DNA from: Virgisporangium ochraceum
Lineage (GTDB): Bacteria > Actinomycetota > Actinomycetes > Mycobacteriales > Micromonosporaceae
Assembly: GCF_016863655.1 (NCBI RefSeq)
Contig: NZ_BOPH01000114.1
Location: forward strand, 1-35,243
Direction of reading: 5' to 3'
Length of the DNA stretch: 35,243 nucleotides
Within the stretch, counting starts at the first letter, position 1. Each line of letters begins with the position of its first letter. Under the pieces are notes generated by a model that was not told the DNA's origin, made no database searches, and saw only the letters and a program-made list of their open reading frames with translations. Position numbers and translations under genes: made by a program. Below are positions 22,394-30,145 of this stretch, piece by piece.

Positions 22394-22413
22394 GCGTACG
22401 AGCGTACGTATGA
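22390..22413. promoter_or_regulatory. TetR operator 1, over the tetR start
   Basis: Arms TCATGCGTACG and CGTACGTATGA around AG, with one mismatched pair. It covers the tetR start codon and its -10 box (TACGCT on the minus strand). Confidence 0.7.
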
Positions 22414-22467
22414 GTGGCACCGGCCCGCCACGGGGTGAGCGGAGTTACACGGACCACCACCCACCGG

Positions 22468-22487
22468 ATGTGTACTGTCGTACATAT
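22468..22487. promoter_or_regulatory. TetR operator 2, over the MFS promoter
   Basis: Arms ATGTGTAC and GTACATAT around TGTC; seven of eight positions pair. It contains the MFS -10 box TACTGT (22473-22478) and reaches the ATG at 22486. It shares the GTAC core and ATATGA/TATGA edge with operator 1. Confidence 0.65.
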
Positions 22488-23727
22488 GAGCTCCGCCCCG
22501 CCCCCGTCCGTCCCCCTCTCCCCGACCTCCGCCGCCGTACGGGCCGCGACCGCCGCGACCTACGCCGCCTTCATCGGGTCCGGCTTCGCGTTCGCGAGCT
22601 GGGCGTCGCGGATCCCCCAGGTCCGCGACCGCCTCGACCTCGGCCCCTCCGCCCTCGGCCTCGTACTGCTGGCGATCGCCGCCGGTTCGCTGCTGGCGCT
22701 TCCGCTGTCGGGCCTGGTGGTCAGCCGCATCGGGTCGGCGCGCACGGTGCTCATGATGGCCGCGCTGCTCGGCGTCGGCCTGACCACCGCGGCGCTGGGC
22801 TCGATGGTGGGCGTCGTACCGGTCGTCGTCGGGCTGTTCCTGCTCGGGTTCGCCAACGGCGCCTGGGACGTGGCGATGAACGTCCAGGGCACGGTCGTCG
22901 AAGGGCAGCTGGGACGCTCGATCATGTCGCGCTTCCACGCCGGTTTCAGCCTCGGCACGGTGGCCGGCGCGCTGCTCGGCGCGGGAGCTGTCGCCCTCGA
23001 CGTGCCGGTCGCCACCCACCTGACCGTGATCGCGGTCGTCGTGGTGGCCGTCGTCGTCCGGTACACCCGCGCGTTCCTGCCCGACGTCGTGGACGACGGG
23101 CCGGACGGGGCCGACGAGAAGCCGCGGGGCAGCGCCCTGACCGCCTGGCGCGAGCCCCGCACGCTGCTGATCGGCGTGTTCGTCCTCGCCTTCGCGTTCG
23201 CCGAGGGCGTCGGCAACGACTGGATCAGCGTCGCCGCGATCGACGGTCACCACGTCTCGGCGGCGCTCGGCACGCTGGCCTTCGCCGCGTTCCTCACCGC
23301 GATGACCGTCGGCCGCTGGTTCGGACCGGGCCTGCTCGACCGGTACGGCCGCGTCCCGGTCGTGCGGGCGCTCGCCGCGATCGGCATCGCCGGGGTGGTC
23401 CTGTTCGTGTTCGCGCCGTCGCCGTGGCTCGCCTTCGTCGGGACCCTGCTGTGGGGTCTCGGCTCGTCCCTGGGCTTCCCCGTGGGGATGAGCGCGGGCG
23501 GCGACGACCCGCGGCGCGCGGCCGGCCGCGTAAGCGTCATCGCGTCGATCGGATACTGCGCGTTCCTGGCCGGCCCGCCGGCGATCGGCTTCCTCGGCGA
23601 CCGGGTCACCGTGCTCCGGGCACTGGTCGTGGTCGCGGCGCTGCTGGGCCTGGCGGCCCTGATCGCGTCGACCGTGCGTCCCCTCGAGACGGCTGCGGCC
23701 CCGGCGGCACCGATGGCCCGCCCGTAG
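22486..23727 (+). CDS. MFS transporter (YbjJ/fucose-permease-like)
   Basis: The product has 413 residues and 12 membrane segments in two halves split by a hydrophilic loop (about 200-222, DDGPDGADEKPRG). Characteristic stretches are FIGSGFAFASWASRIPQVRDRLDL, ANGAWDVAMNVQG (the NGxWDxxMNxxG block of the YbjJ branch), SRFHAGFSLGTVAGAL, and GVGNDWISVAAIDG. The direction is probably efflux or sugar-like uptake; the substrate is unknown. ATG 22486 follows TACTGT by seven bases (leaderless). It is regulated by the divergent TetR through two palindromes, and a 13-bp perfect hairpin follows the stop. Confidence 0.92.
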   Translation: MSSAPPPSVPLSPTSAAVRAATAATYAAFIGSGFAFASWASRIPQVRDRLDLGPSALGLVLLAIAAGSLLALPLSGLVVSRIGSARTVLMMAALLGVGLTTAALGSMVGVVPVVVGLFLLGFANGAWDVAMNVQGTVVEGQLGRSIMSRFHAGFSLGTVAGALLGAGAVALDVPVATHLTVIAVVVVAVVVRYTRAFLPDVVDDGPDGADEKPRGSALTAWREPRTLLIGVFVLAFAFAEGVGNDWISVAAIDGHHVSAALGTLAFAAFLTAMTVGRWFGPGLLDRYGRVPVVRALAAIGIAGVVLFVFAPSPWLAFVGTLLWGLGSSLGFPVGMSAGGDDPRRAAGRVSVIASIGYCAFLAGPPAIGFLGDRVTVLRALVVVAALLGLAALIASTVRPLETAAAPAAPMARP

Positions 23728-23731
23728 GGGC

Positions 23732-23763
23732 GGGTCCCTCCATGCGTGAACATGGAGGGACCC
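23732..23763 (+). terminator. 13-bp perfect stem-loop after MFS gene
   Basis: GGGTCCCTCCATG, loop CGTGAA, CATGGAGGGACCC. It lies four bases after the MFS stop, before a convergent gene; it works on either strand. Confidence 0.85.
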
Positions 23764-23801
23764 TGAGCCCGATCCGTCACGACGCCGGCTGCCGTGGAGC
23801 G

Positions 23802-25229
23802 TCAGTCCTCCCACCAGCGGTCGATGACCCCGGTGTCCGACGTCGACAGCGGTTCCGCGGGGACCCCGCGGCCCACCACCGTGCCGGCCGCGTCCAGGGC
23901 CTCCACGTCGTCGAACGGGACAGGTACCGACAGCCGCGCCGCGCCGTCGGTCACCGGCGCCTCCGCCACCGGTCTCCCCCGGTAGGTGGCCCGTACCAGG
24001 GTCGCTCCGGCACTGGGCAGTACCAGGTGTTCCGGGGCGTCCGGGCGCAGCCGCAGCACGAACGTGTAGTCGGCCCGGGTCGGGTCGCCGGTGACCGCGT
24101 ACCGCTGGGTCGGCGTCCAGGCGACCGCCTCCTGCGACCAGCCGGTGAGGACCTGCGCCGTCCAGCCGCCCTTGTCCAGGCGCGCGACGGTCAGTGCGCC
24201 CCGGTCGGCCGGTGGGAGTCCACCACCCTCCGGCTGCCCGCCGACGGCCCCGCCGATCCACACCACGTACGGCAGGCCGGCCAGGGGCGCGTACAGATCC
24301 GGCTGGGCGGCCGACAGCAGGCACCGCCGCACGTCGGCGGTGGCCGACGGGACGCGTTCGTGGGCGCGGGACTCGGTGACCTGGGCGTCCGTGGGGAAGC
24401 CGGCGCCCGGGCCGCGGTTCGGAGCGGGAAGCTCGGCCCGGACGTCACCGCCGTTGCAGTCGACCTGCCACCACTCGCGCTGCTCGGTCGGTCCGGTCCG
24501 CACGATGAACGAGCCGGTCGGCTCCGGGGTCCAGTCGGGGTCGGCCGGCGTGGTCGTGGTCGCGAACCGGCACTGCGGCGGCACCACGGCGACGTGCACC
24601 GTCGGCGTGTTCTCGGCGGAGCTGTACGAGACGTGCGAGTACGCCTCGAGGCCGTGGCCGATCCGGGCATCCTCGGTGAGCGCGGCGGCGGGCGCACCAC
24701 GGTCGCCGTACAGCCATGCGCTGGCGTACGGCCAACCCCGCTCGTCGGGTCTCGTGAGCACCATGACGACAAGCGCCAGCCGGTACGGGCCCACGTCGTC
24801 GACGAACGGCACCGTCACCCGGTCCACGGACAGCCGTTCGACGTCGTACCGACCCTCGCGCCAGTTGCGCATCATCCCGGCGGCGAGGGCTTCGACGTAG
24901 GCGGCGTCGGCGCCGACGGCGCCGTGCGTGGGGCCATCGGCGAGCCGGCCCGCCCAAGCGTTGGCGTTCGCGAACTGCCGGTCCGACTCGCTCTGCGCCG
25001 GCGGGGTGTCGGGCCGTGTCCACCCGGCCGCGGTCGCGGTGACGCCGAGCGCGAGCGTCAGAGCCGCCGCCGCGACGGCGACGAGCCGGCGCCGGGTGGA
25101 CCGGCGACGCCGGGCCAGTACGCGCCCGTACGGGTCGGGCGCAGGGCGCAGGGCGTCGCCGATCGTGATCAGAGCCCGGCCGAGCCGGTCGTCCATCTGG
25201 CCCCGGCCGGGCCGGTCGTCCGGTGTCAC
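23802..25229 (-). CDS. Anti-sigma-like single-span membrane protein
   Basis: The product has 475 residues: a cytoplasmic N-terminus (about 1-47, ending in an RRRRSTRRR basic stretch), one membrane segment (about 48-68) and a large exported domain. The exported part has paired Cys (VPPQCRF, VDCNGG, RRCLLS) and Trp-rich stretches. No HHCC zinc anti-sigma motif is present. The GTG start overlaps the stop of the ECF sigma gene as GTGA (25226-25229), the classic arrangement for a membrane anti-sigma factor or sensor. An alternative ATG (MDDRLGRAL) lies 11 codons in. I recognise no named family for the exported domain. Confidence 0.8.
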   Translation of the reverse strand: MTPDDRPGRGQMDDRLGRALITIGDALRPAPDPYGRVLARRRRSTRRRLVAVAAAALTLALGVTATAAGWTRPDTPPAQSESDRQFANANAWAGRLADGPTHGAVGADAAYVEALAAGMMRNWREGRYDVERLSVDRVTVPFVDDVGPYRLALVVMVLTRPDERGWPYASAWLYGDRGAPAAALTEDARIGHGLEAYSHVSYSSAENTPTVHVAVVPPQCRFATTTTPADPDWTPEPTGSFIVRTGPTEQREWWQVDCNGGDVRAELPAPNRGPGAGFPTDAQVTESRAHERVPSATADVRRCLLSAAQPDLYAPLAGLPYVVWIGGAVGGQPEGGGLPPADRGALTVARLDKGGWTAQVLTGWSQEAVAWTPTQRYAVTGDPTRADYTFVLRLRPDAPEHLVLPSAGATLVRATYRGRPVAEAPVTDGAARLSVPVPFDDVEALDAAGTVVGRGVPAEPLSTSDTGVIDRWWED

Positions 25230-25729
25230 TGGTGCCTCCCGGTGCTCACGCGCGTCGACGGTTCCAGCGCGTCCCGTAGCCGCGCGAGACCCTTCGAGGT
25301 CTGGCTTTTCACGGTGCCGACGGAGCATCCGAGGACGGCCGCCGTGTCGACCTCGGACAGGTCGGCCACGTACCGCAGCGCGACCGCCGCCCGCATCCGG
25401 GGCGGCAGGCCACCCAGGGCGCGAAGCACGGTCAGCCGGTCGGCGACCTCGTCGGCGGCGTCGGTCACCGGGCTGTCGGGCGGCGCGTCGGTGACGATCT
25501 CGCGCCGGCGCAGCCGCCGCCAGCCGCTCGTCCGCTGGTTGATCATGGTTCGACGCAGGTAGGCCATCGGGTCCTCCACCCGCTTCCAGCGCCGCATCAC
25601 CTTCACCAGGGAGCCCTGCACCAGGTCCTCGGCGTCGTGCGCCGACCCGGTCAGGGCGTACGCCAGGCGCAGGAGGTCCGCGTACCGCGCGTCCACGAAA
25701 TGCCGGAAGTCGGCCTCCGACGTTGTCAT
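25226..25729 (-). CDS. ECF sigma factor (SigE family)
   Basis: The product has 167 residues. Sigma-2 covers about 8-75 (YADLLRLAYALTGSAHDAEDLVQGSLVKVMRRW, then DPMAYLRRTMINQ). Sigma-4 covers about 105-155 (LPPRMRAAVALRYVADLSEVDTAAVLGCSVGTVKSQTSKGLARLRDAL). This is the short SigE-like ECF group abundant in Micromonosporaceae and streptomycetes. ATG 25729 follows GGTGGGCT. It is translationally coupled to the membrane protein behind it, which probably controls it. It is divergent from the chemoreceptor operon across a 171-base gap. Confidence 0.94.
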   Translation of the reverse strand: MTTSEADFRHFVDARYADLLRLAYALTGSAHDAEDLVQGSLVKVMRRWKRVEDPMAYLRRTMINQRTSGWRRLRRREIVTDAPPDSPVTDAADEVADRLTVLRALGGLPPRMRAAVALRYVADLSEVDTAAVLGCSVGTVKSQTSKGLARLRDALEPSTRVSTGRHQ

Positions 25730-25837
25730 AGCCCACCGTTCGTCGCCGGGACTGTCGACCCTTCGTCCACACGACCCCGTCCGGCACCGAAAGGTTGCTC
25801 CCATCCCGCACCCGGTCGCAGCAAGGTGAGAAAAGAC

Positions 25838-25864
25838 CTCAAGTTCGGGCGTAAACGGCAGAAT
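25838..25864 (+). promoter_or_regulatory. FliA/WhiG-type promoter of chemoreceptor operon
   Basis: CTCAAGTT, 11 bases, GGCAGAAT. Compared with the FliA consensus TAAAGTTT-N11-GCCGATAA the match in the shifted register (TCAAGTTC-N11-GCAGAATA) is 6/8 and 5/8 with the exact 11-base spacer. It lies 37 bases before the chemoreceptor ATG. Motility sigma control would fit the product. Confidence 0.65.
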
Positions 25865-25900
25865 AGGCAAAGGTAACGTCTCGGTGAGAGGGGACCAGGC

Positions 25901-27532
25901 ATGGGCGGCGGACCGGTGGACGGCAGTGCCCCACGTCGGTGGACCAACTGGTTCTCCGACCTGCGGGTCGGTTCCAAGATCGCACTCACGCTCGTGGTGT
26001 CCATCCTCGCCTGCGGCGCGGTCGCCCTGTTCGGAGGCCTGGGGCTGCGCGACGTCGACGCCAGGGCGACGGAGATCTACGAGGAGAACCTCAAGCCCGT
26101 CAAGCAACTGGCTCTCGCGCAGGGTCTCTTCGACGACACCATCATCACCATCGCGATGATGAACATCGCGTCGACGCCGGAGGCCACCGCGCGGAAGAAG
26201 CAGGAGCTTGAGGCGGCGGCCGCGGAGCTGGACGGGGCCCTGAAGGCCTACGAGGACCTCGGCCTGAGCCCGGAGCAGCAGGGATACATCGACAGCCTGA
26301 GGACCGCGCTCGTCGCCTACCGCAAGGTCCGCTCCGAGCAGCTGATCCCGGCGGCGGAGCGTTCGGACAACGCCGCGTTCGAGGCGACCTTCAACACCCA
26401 GGCCGCGCCGCTGGTCGACCAGGTCAACGACGGCTTCGACAAGCTCACCGAGTACGAGGCGAACAGCGCCGCCGAGGCGTCCGCCGCCGCCAACAGCACC
26501 TACAAGAGCAGCCTCACCCTCATGGTGACCGTGTTCCTCGTCGGCGCGGCCGTCGCCGTCCTGCTCGGGTTCGTGACGATCCGGCGGATCACCCGTCCGC
26601 TGTCGGAGGTCGTCGACAGCCTCGGCAAGATGGCCGACGGTGACCTGCGCAGCGTGGTCACGGTGCGCTCGCGTGACGAGGTGGGCACCATGGCCGGCGC
26701 GCTGAACCGGGCCTCCGGCAGCATGCGCACCACGGTCTCCGCGCTCACCGACGCGTCGCAGTCGCTGGCCGCGGCCGCCGAGCAGCTGTCGGCGACGAGC
26801 GCGCAGATCGCCGGCAACGCCGACGCCGCGAGCCGCCAGGCCGGCGTCGTCTCGAACGCCGCCGACGAGGTCAACCGCAACGTCCAGGTCATCTCGGCCG
26901 GCTCGGAGGAGATGGGCGCGGCCATCCGCGAGATCAGCACCAACGCCGCCGAGGCCGCCCGGGTCGCCGCCCAGGCCGTGGGCGCCGCCGAGAAGACCAA
27001 CCAGACCGTCAGCGAGCTCGGCACCTCGTCGGCCGAGATCGGCAACGTCATCAAGCTCATCACGAGCATCGCCGAGCAGACCAACCTGCTCGCGCTGAAC
27101 GCCACCATCGAGGCCGCCCGCGCCGGCGCGGCCGGCAAGGGCTTCGCGGTCGTGGCCAGCGAGGTCAAGGAGCTGGCCCAGGAGACCGCGCGGGCCACCG
27201 AGGACATCAGCTCGCGGGTCAACGCGATCCAGGCCGACACGCAGACCGCGATCATGGCCATCGGCGAGATCAGCACGGTGATCAACGAGATCAGCGACTA
27301 CCAGACCACGATCGCCTCGGCGGTCGAGGAACAGACCGCCACCACGAACGAGATGAACCGCAACGTCAGCTCGGCCGCGCTCGGCGTCGGCGAGATCACC
27401 AGCGGCGTCGAGAGCCTCGCGAGCGCGGCCCAGCACACCACGGAGAGCGTCGCCGAGGCCGAACGCTCCAGCAGCGACCTCGCCCGCATGGCCAGCGAGC
27501 TGCAGACCCTCGTCGGCGGGTTCCGCACCTGA
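25901..27532 (+). CDS. Methyl-accepting chemotaxis protein 1
   Basis: The product has 543 residues. TM1 is at about 27-48, a four-helix-bundle ligand domain at 50-203 (EENLKPVKQLALAQGLFDDT), TM2 at 205-226, HAMP at 227-275 (RRITRPLSEVVDSL), and a long signalling coiled coil whose tip is at about 388-421 (ITSIAEQTNLLALNATIEAA, then KGFAVVASEVKELA). It should bind CheW/CheA at the pole and steer flagellar rotation; no che genes are in the window. The ribosome binding site GAGAGGGG precedes the ATG. It forms an operon with a second receptor 27 bases downstream. Confidence 0.95.
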   Translation: MGGGPVDGSAPRRWTNWFSDLRVGSKIALTLVVSILACGAVALFGGLGLRDVDARATEIYEENLKPVKQLALAQGLFDDTIITIAMMNIASTPEATARKKQELEAAAAELDGALKAYEDLGLSPEQQGYIDSLRTALVAYRKVRSEQLIPAAERSDNAAFEATFNTQAAPLVDQVNDGFDKLTEYEANSAAEASAAANSTYKSSLTLMVTVFLVGAAVAVLLGFVTIRRITRPLSEVVDSLGKMADGDLRSVVTVRSRDEVGTMAGALNRASGSMRTTVSALTDASQSLAAAAEQLSATSAQIAGNADAASRQAGVVSNAADEVNRNVQVISAGSEEMGAAIREISTNAAEAARVAAQAVGAAEKTNQTVSELGTSSAEIGNVIKLITSIAEQTNLLALNATIEAARAGAAGKGFAVVASEVKELAQETARATEDISSRVNAIQADTQTAIMAIGEISTVINEISDYQTTIASAVEEQTATTNEMNRNVSSAALGVGEITSGVESLASAAQHTTESVAEAERSSSDLARMASELQTLVGGFRT

Positions 27533-27559
27533 CGCGTCCGCCGCGGAGAGGGAACCACC

Positions 27560-29122
27560 ATGCGGATCTCGGTGGGGCGCAGGCTCGGCGCCCTGATCGG
27601 GCTGGCCGTCGTCGGTCTGCTCGCGACCTCGGTGACGCTCGGCTACACGCTGAACTCGCTCGCCGGGTCGTTCGACGGCGTCGTCGACGACGACCACCCG
27701 TCGGTCGTGGCGGCGCTGGAGATGCAGGTGCACAAGACCGGCCAGGCCGACGACCTCGGCAGCTTCGTCGCGAGCGGCGACCAGGGGTTCGTCGACCAGT
27801 GGACCGGGAGCCACGAGGAGTTCCAGCGGTGGCTCGCCGCCTACCGGGCGCTGAGCGTCTCCGCCGCCGAACGGTCGGCGCTCGACACCATCACCACGCT
27901 CGACGCGCAGTACCAGAGCGAGGGCGAGAAGGTGGTCGCGCTGGTGCGGGCCGGCCGCGCGGCCGAGGCCGCCCAGGCGTCGAACACCGTGCTCGGGCCG
28001 CTCGAGGACCGGATCTTCGAGCAGCTCACCGCGCTCGAGGACGGCGCCGTCGCCGAGATCGGTGCCGGTGCGGCGGCCGGCGACCGCGCGGTGGCCCGCG
28101 CCACCGTGCTGATGTTCCTCATCCCGCTGCTGGTCACGCTGCTGCTGGTCGTCGGCGGCGTCCTGATCATCCGGTCGATCCTGCGACCGCTGCGGGCCGT
28201 CGTCGCCGCGCTGAACCGGCTCGCGCAGGGCGACCTGACCATCGCCGTCGACAGCCGCGGCACCGACGAGCTCTCCCAGCTCGGCGAGGCGCTCAACCTG
28301 GCCGCCGAGGCGATGCGGGAGACGGTCACCGCGATCTCCGCGGCCGGCGCGACCCTCACGACAGCGTCGACCGAGCTGACCGACCTGTCGGCGCAGACCG
28401 CCACCGAGGCCGCGGCGTCGAGCCGGCAGGCGGAGGTCACCGCCGGTGCGGCGGCCGAGGTGTCGAACAGCGTCCAGACCGTCGCCACCGCCGCCGAGGA
28501 GATGACCGTCGCGATCGCCGAGATCGCGCAGACCGCCAGCCGGGCCGCCGAGGTGGCCGGCAGCGCGGTCTCCACCGCGGCCAGCACCGCCACCGTGGTC
28601 GCCGACCTCGGCGCCGCGTCGGACGAGATCGCCACGGTGCTCAAGACGATCACGAGCATCGCCGAGCAGACCAACCTCCTCGCGCTGAACGCGACGATCG
28701 AGGCCGCCCGCGCCGGCGAGACCGGCAAGGGCTTCGCTGTGGTCGCCGGCGAGGTGAAGGACCTCGCCCAGGAGACCGCGCGGGCCACCGACGACATCGC
28801 GAAGCGGATCGAGGCGATCCACTCCCACACCGCGGCCACCACGACCGCGATCGGCGAGATCACCGGTGTCATCCAGGAGATCTCGGACTACCAGACCACG
28901 ATCGCCTCGGCCGTCGAGGAGCAGACCGCCACCACCGGGGAGATCAACCGGTCGGTGTCGGAGGCCGCCGGGAGCACCGAGACCATCGCGGCGAACATCG
29001 GCAGCCTCGCCGACGGCGCGCAGCGGGTCAACCGGGCCGCCGGCTCCTCACAGGTCACCGCGCGGACCCTCAGCGGCACGGCGGAGAACCTGCGGGTGCT
29101 GGTCAGCCGCTTCATCACCTGA
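27560..29122 (+). CDS. Methyl-accepting chemotaxis protein 2
   Basis: The product has 520 residues: TM1 at about 9-30, a helical sensor domain at 31-180 that differs from the first receptor's, TM2 at about 187-208, HAMP at 209-260 (LRPLRAVVAALNRLAQGDLTI), and a signalling domain with the tip ITSIAEQTNLLALNATIEAA identical to receptor 1. The tails also share ISDYQTTIASAVEEQTATT. The pair probably senses two stimuli through the same hub and arose by duplication with a divergent sensor part. ATG 27560 has a good GAGAGGGA. It is convergent with the lipid kinase. Confidence 0.95.
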   Translation: MRISVGRRLGALIGLAVVGLLATSVTLGYTLNSLAGSFDGVVDDDHPSVVAALEMQVHKTGQADDLGSFVASGDQGFVDQWTGSHEEFQRWLAAYRALSVSAAERSALDTITTLDAQYQSEGEKVVALVRAGRAAEAAQASNTVLGPLEDRIFEQLTALEDGAVAEIGAGAAAGDRAVARATVLMFLIPLLVTLLLVVGGVLIIRSILRPLRAVVAALNRLAQGDLTIAVDSRGTDELSQLGEALNLAAEAMRETVTAISAAGATLTTASTELTDLSAQTATEAAASSRQAEVTAGAAAEVSNSVQTVATAAEEMTVAIAEIAQTASRAAEVAGSAVSTAASTATVVADLGAASDEIATVLKTITSIAEQTNLLALNATIEAARAGETGKGFAVVAGEVKDLAQETARATDDIAKRIEAIHSHTAATTTAIGEITGVIQEISDYQTTIASAVEEQTATTGEINRSVSEAAGSTETIAANIGSLADGAQRVNRAAGSSQVTARTLSGTAENLRVLVSRFIT

Positions 29123-29132
29123 GGCCGCGGCG

Positions 29133-30116
29133 TCAGCCCACCAGCGTGAGCGCCCCCGGCACCGCGGTGATGGAGACCGGCAGCGGCAGCGCCCGCTCGC
29201 CGTCGGCGTAGGTGGTGATGCCCTCGGCGGCCAGCACCACCTCGCGGGCCCGGTGCTGCACCACCAGCGGGTCGTTCACGTGGGTGCCGGCGTACAGGCG
29301 CGGCTTGAGCCGGGTGACCGTCCACCGCGACATCGGCCGCCCGATGACCACGTCGAGCAGGCCGTCGGTGGGGTCGGCGTCCGGGCAGACCCGCAGCCCG
29401 CCGCCGTAGCTGGCGGTGTTGCCGACCGCGACCAGGATCGCCGGCTCCTCGCTGGCGACGCCGTCGAGGGTCACCGAGTACGTGCGGGCCCGCAGCCGCG
29501 CCAGCTCGGCCATGATCGCCACGTCGTACCGGCGCGGACCGCGCGGCCACCGCATGCGGTTGGCCCGCTCGTTGACGACCGCGTCGAACCCGGCGCCGAG
29601 CACCGCGCCGAACCAGGTGGGGTCGGTGGATCCGGGCGCGGTCATGCGGGCCAGGTCGAACGCCCGGCCCTGGCCGGCGGCGAGGCCCCGCGCGATCGCG
29701 GCGGCCGCGGCCAGTGGGTCGGTGGGCACGCCGACCTCGGTGGCGAAGTCGTTGCCGGTGCCCGCCGGCACCACCCCGAGCGGGGTCGACGTGCCGGCCA
29801 CCGCCTGCAGCGCCAGGTGCATCGTGCCGTCACCGCCGACCGCCACCAGGGCCGCGACGCCGTCGTGCACGGCCTCGCGCGCGGCGGCCAGCGCCGCGTC
29901 ACGGCTGGGCGTGTCGAGGACCCGCACCGCGTGGCCCGCGGCCCGCAACCGCTGCAGGACCTCGTCGAACGTGCCGGCGTGGCGACCGCGCCCGGCCGAC
30001 GGGTTCGCGAGGACGGCGACGGACTGGTCGAGCGTGACCGCGAGCGGCCGGATGGCAGCCGCGTGGGCGTCGGGGGTGGCCACGGCGACAGCGTAGTGCC
30101 GCCGGGCCCACCGCAT
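29133..30116 (-). CDS. Diacylglycerol/lipid kinase family protein
   Basis: The product has 327 residues. The DAGK catalytic domain has LANPSAGRGRH at about 36-46, the nucleotide motif VAVGGDGTMHLALQAVAG, and VVPAGTGNDFATEVGVP. The C-terminal beta-sandwich includes ILVAVGNTASYGGGLRVCPDADPTDGLLDVVIG and the final TYADGERALPLPVSI. It should phosphorylate diacylglycerol or a similar lipid at the inner membrane face. The first ~30 residues (MRWARRHYAVAV) precede the fold, so a later start is possible; GGGGGATC lies just before the ATG at 30116. It follows tatC by 29 bases on the same strand. Confidence 0.92.
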   Translation of the reverse strand: MRWARRHYAVAVATPDAHAAAIRPLAVTLDQSVAVLANPSAGRGRHAGTFDEVLQRLRAAGHAVRVLDTPSRDAALAAAREAVHDGVAALVAVGGDGTMHLALQAVAGTSTPLGVVPAGTGNDFATEVGVPTDPLAAAAAIARGLAAGQGRAFDLARMTAPGSTDPTWFGAVLGAGFDAVVNERANRMRWPRGPRRYDVAIMAELARLRARTYSVTLDGVASEEPAILVAVGNTASYGGGLRVCPDADPTDGLLDVVIGRPMSRWTVTRLKPRLYAGTHVNDPLVVQHRAREVVLAAEGITTYADGERALPLPVSITAVPGALTLVG

Positions 30117-30145
30117 GATCCCCCGGACGCCTCCGGGTGTTCCGG

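Noticed and set aside
27061..28740. Identical DNA stretches shared by the two chemoreceptor genes
   Set aside because: They encode the universally conserved signalling tip; no need to invoke a recombination repeat.
25226..28828. 1200-residue frame on the minus strand through the sigma gene and both chemoreceptors
   Set aside because: Only the last 167 residues are the real sigma factor; the rest is antisense to the receptor coding sequence.
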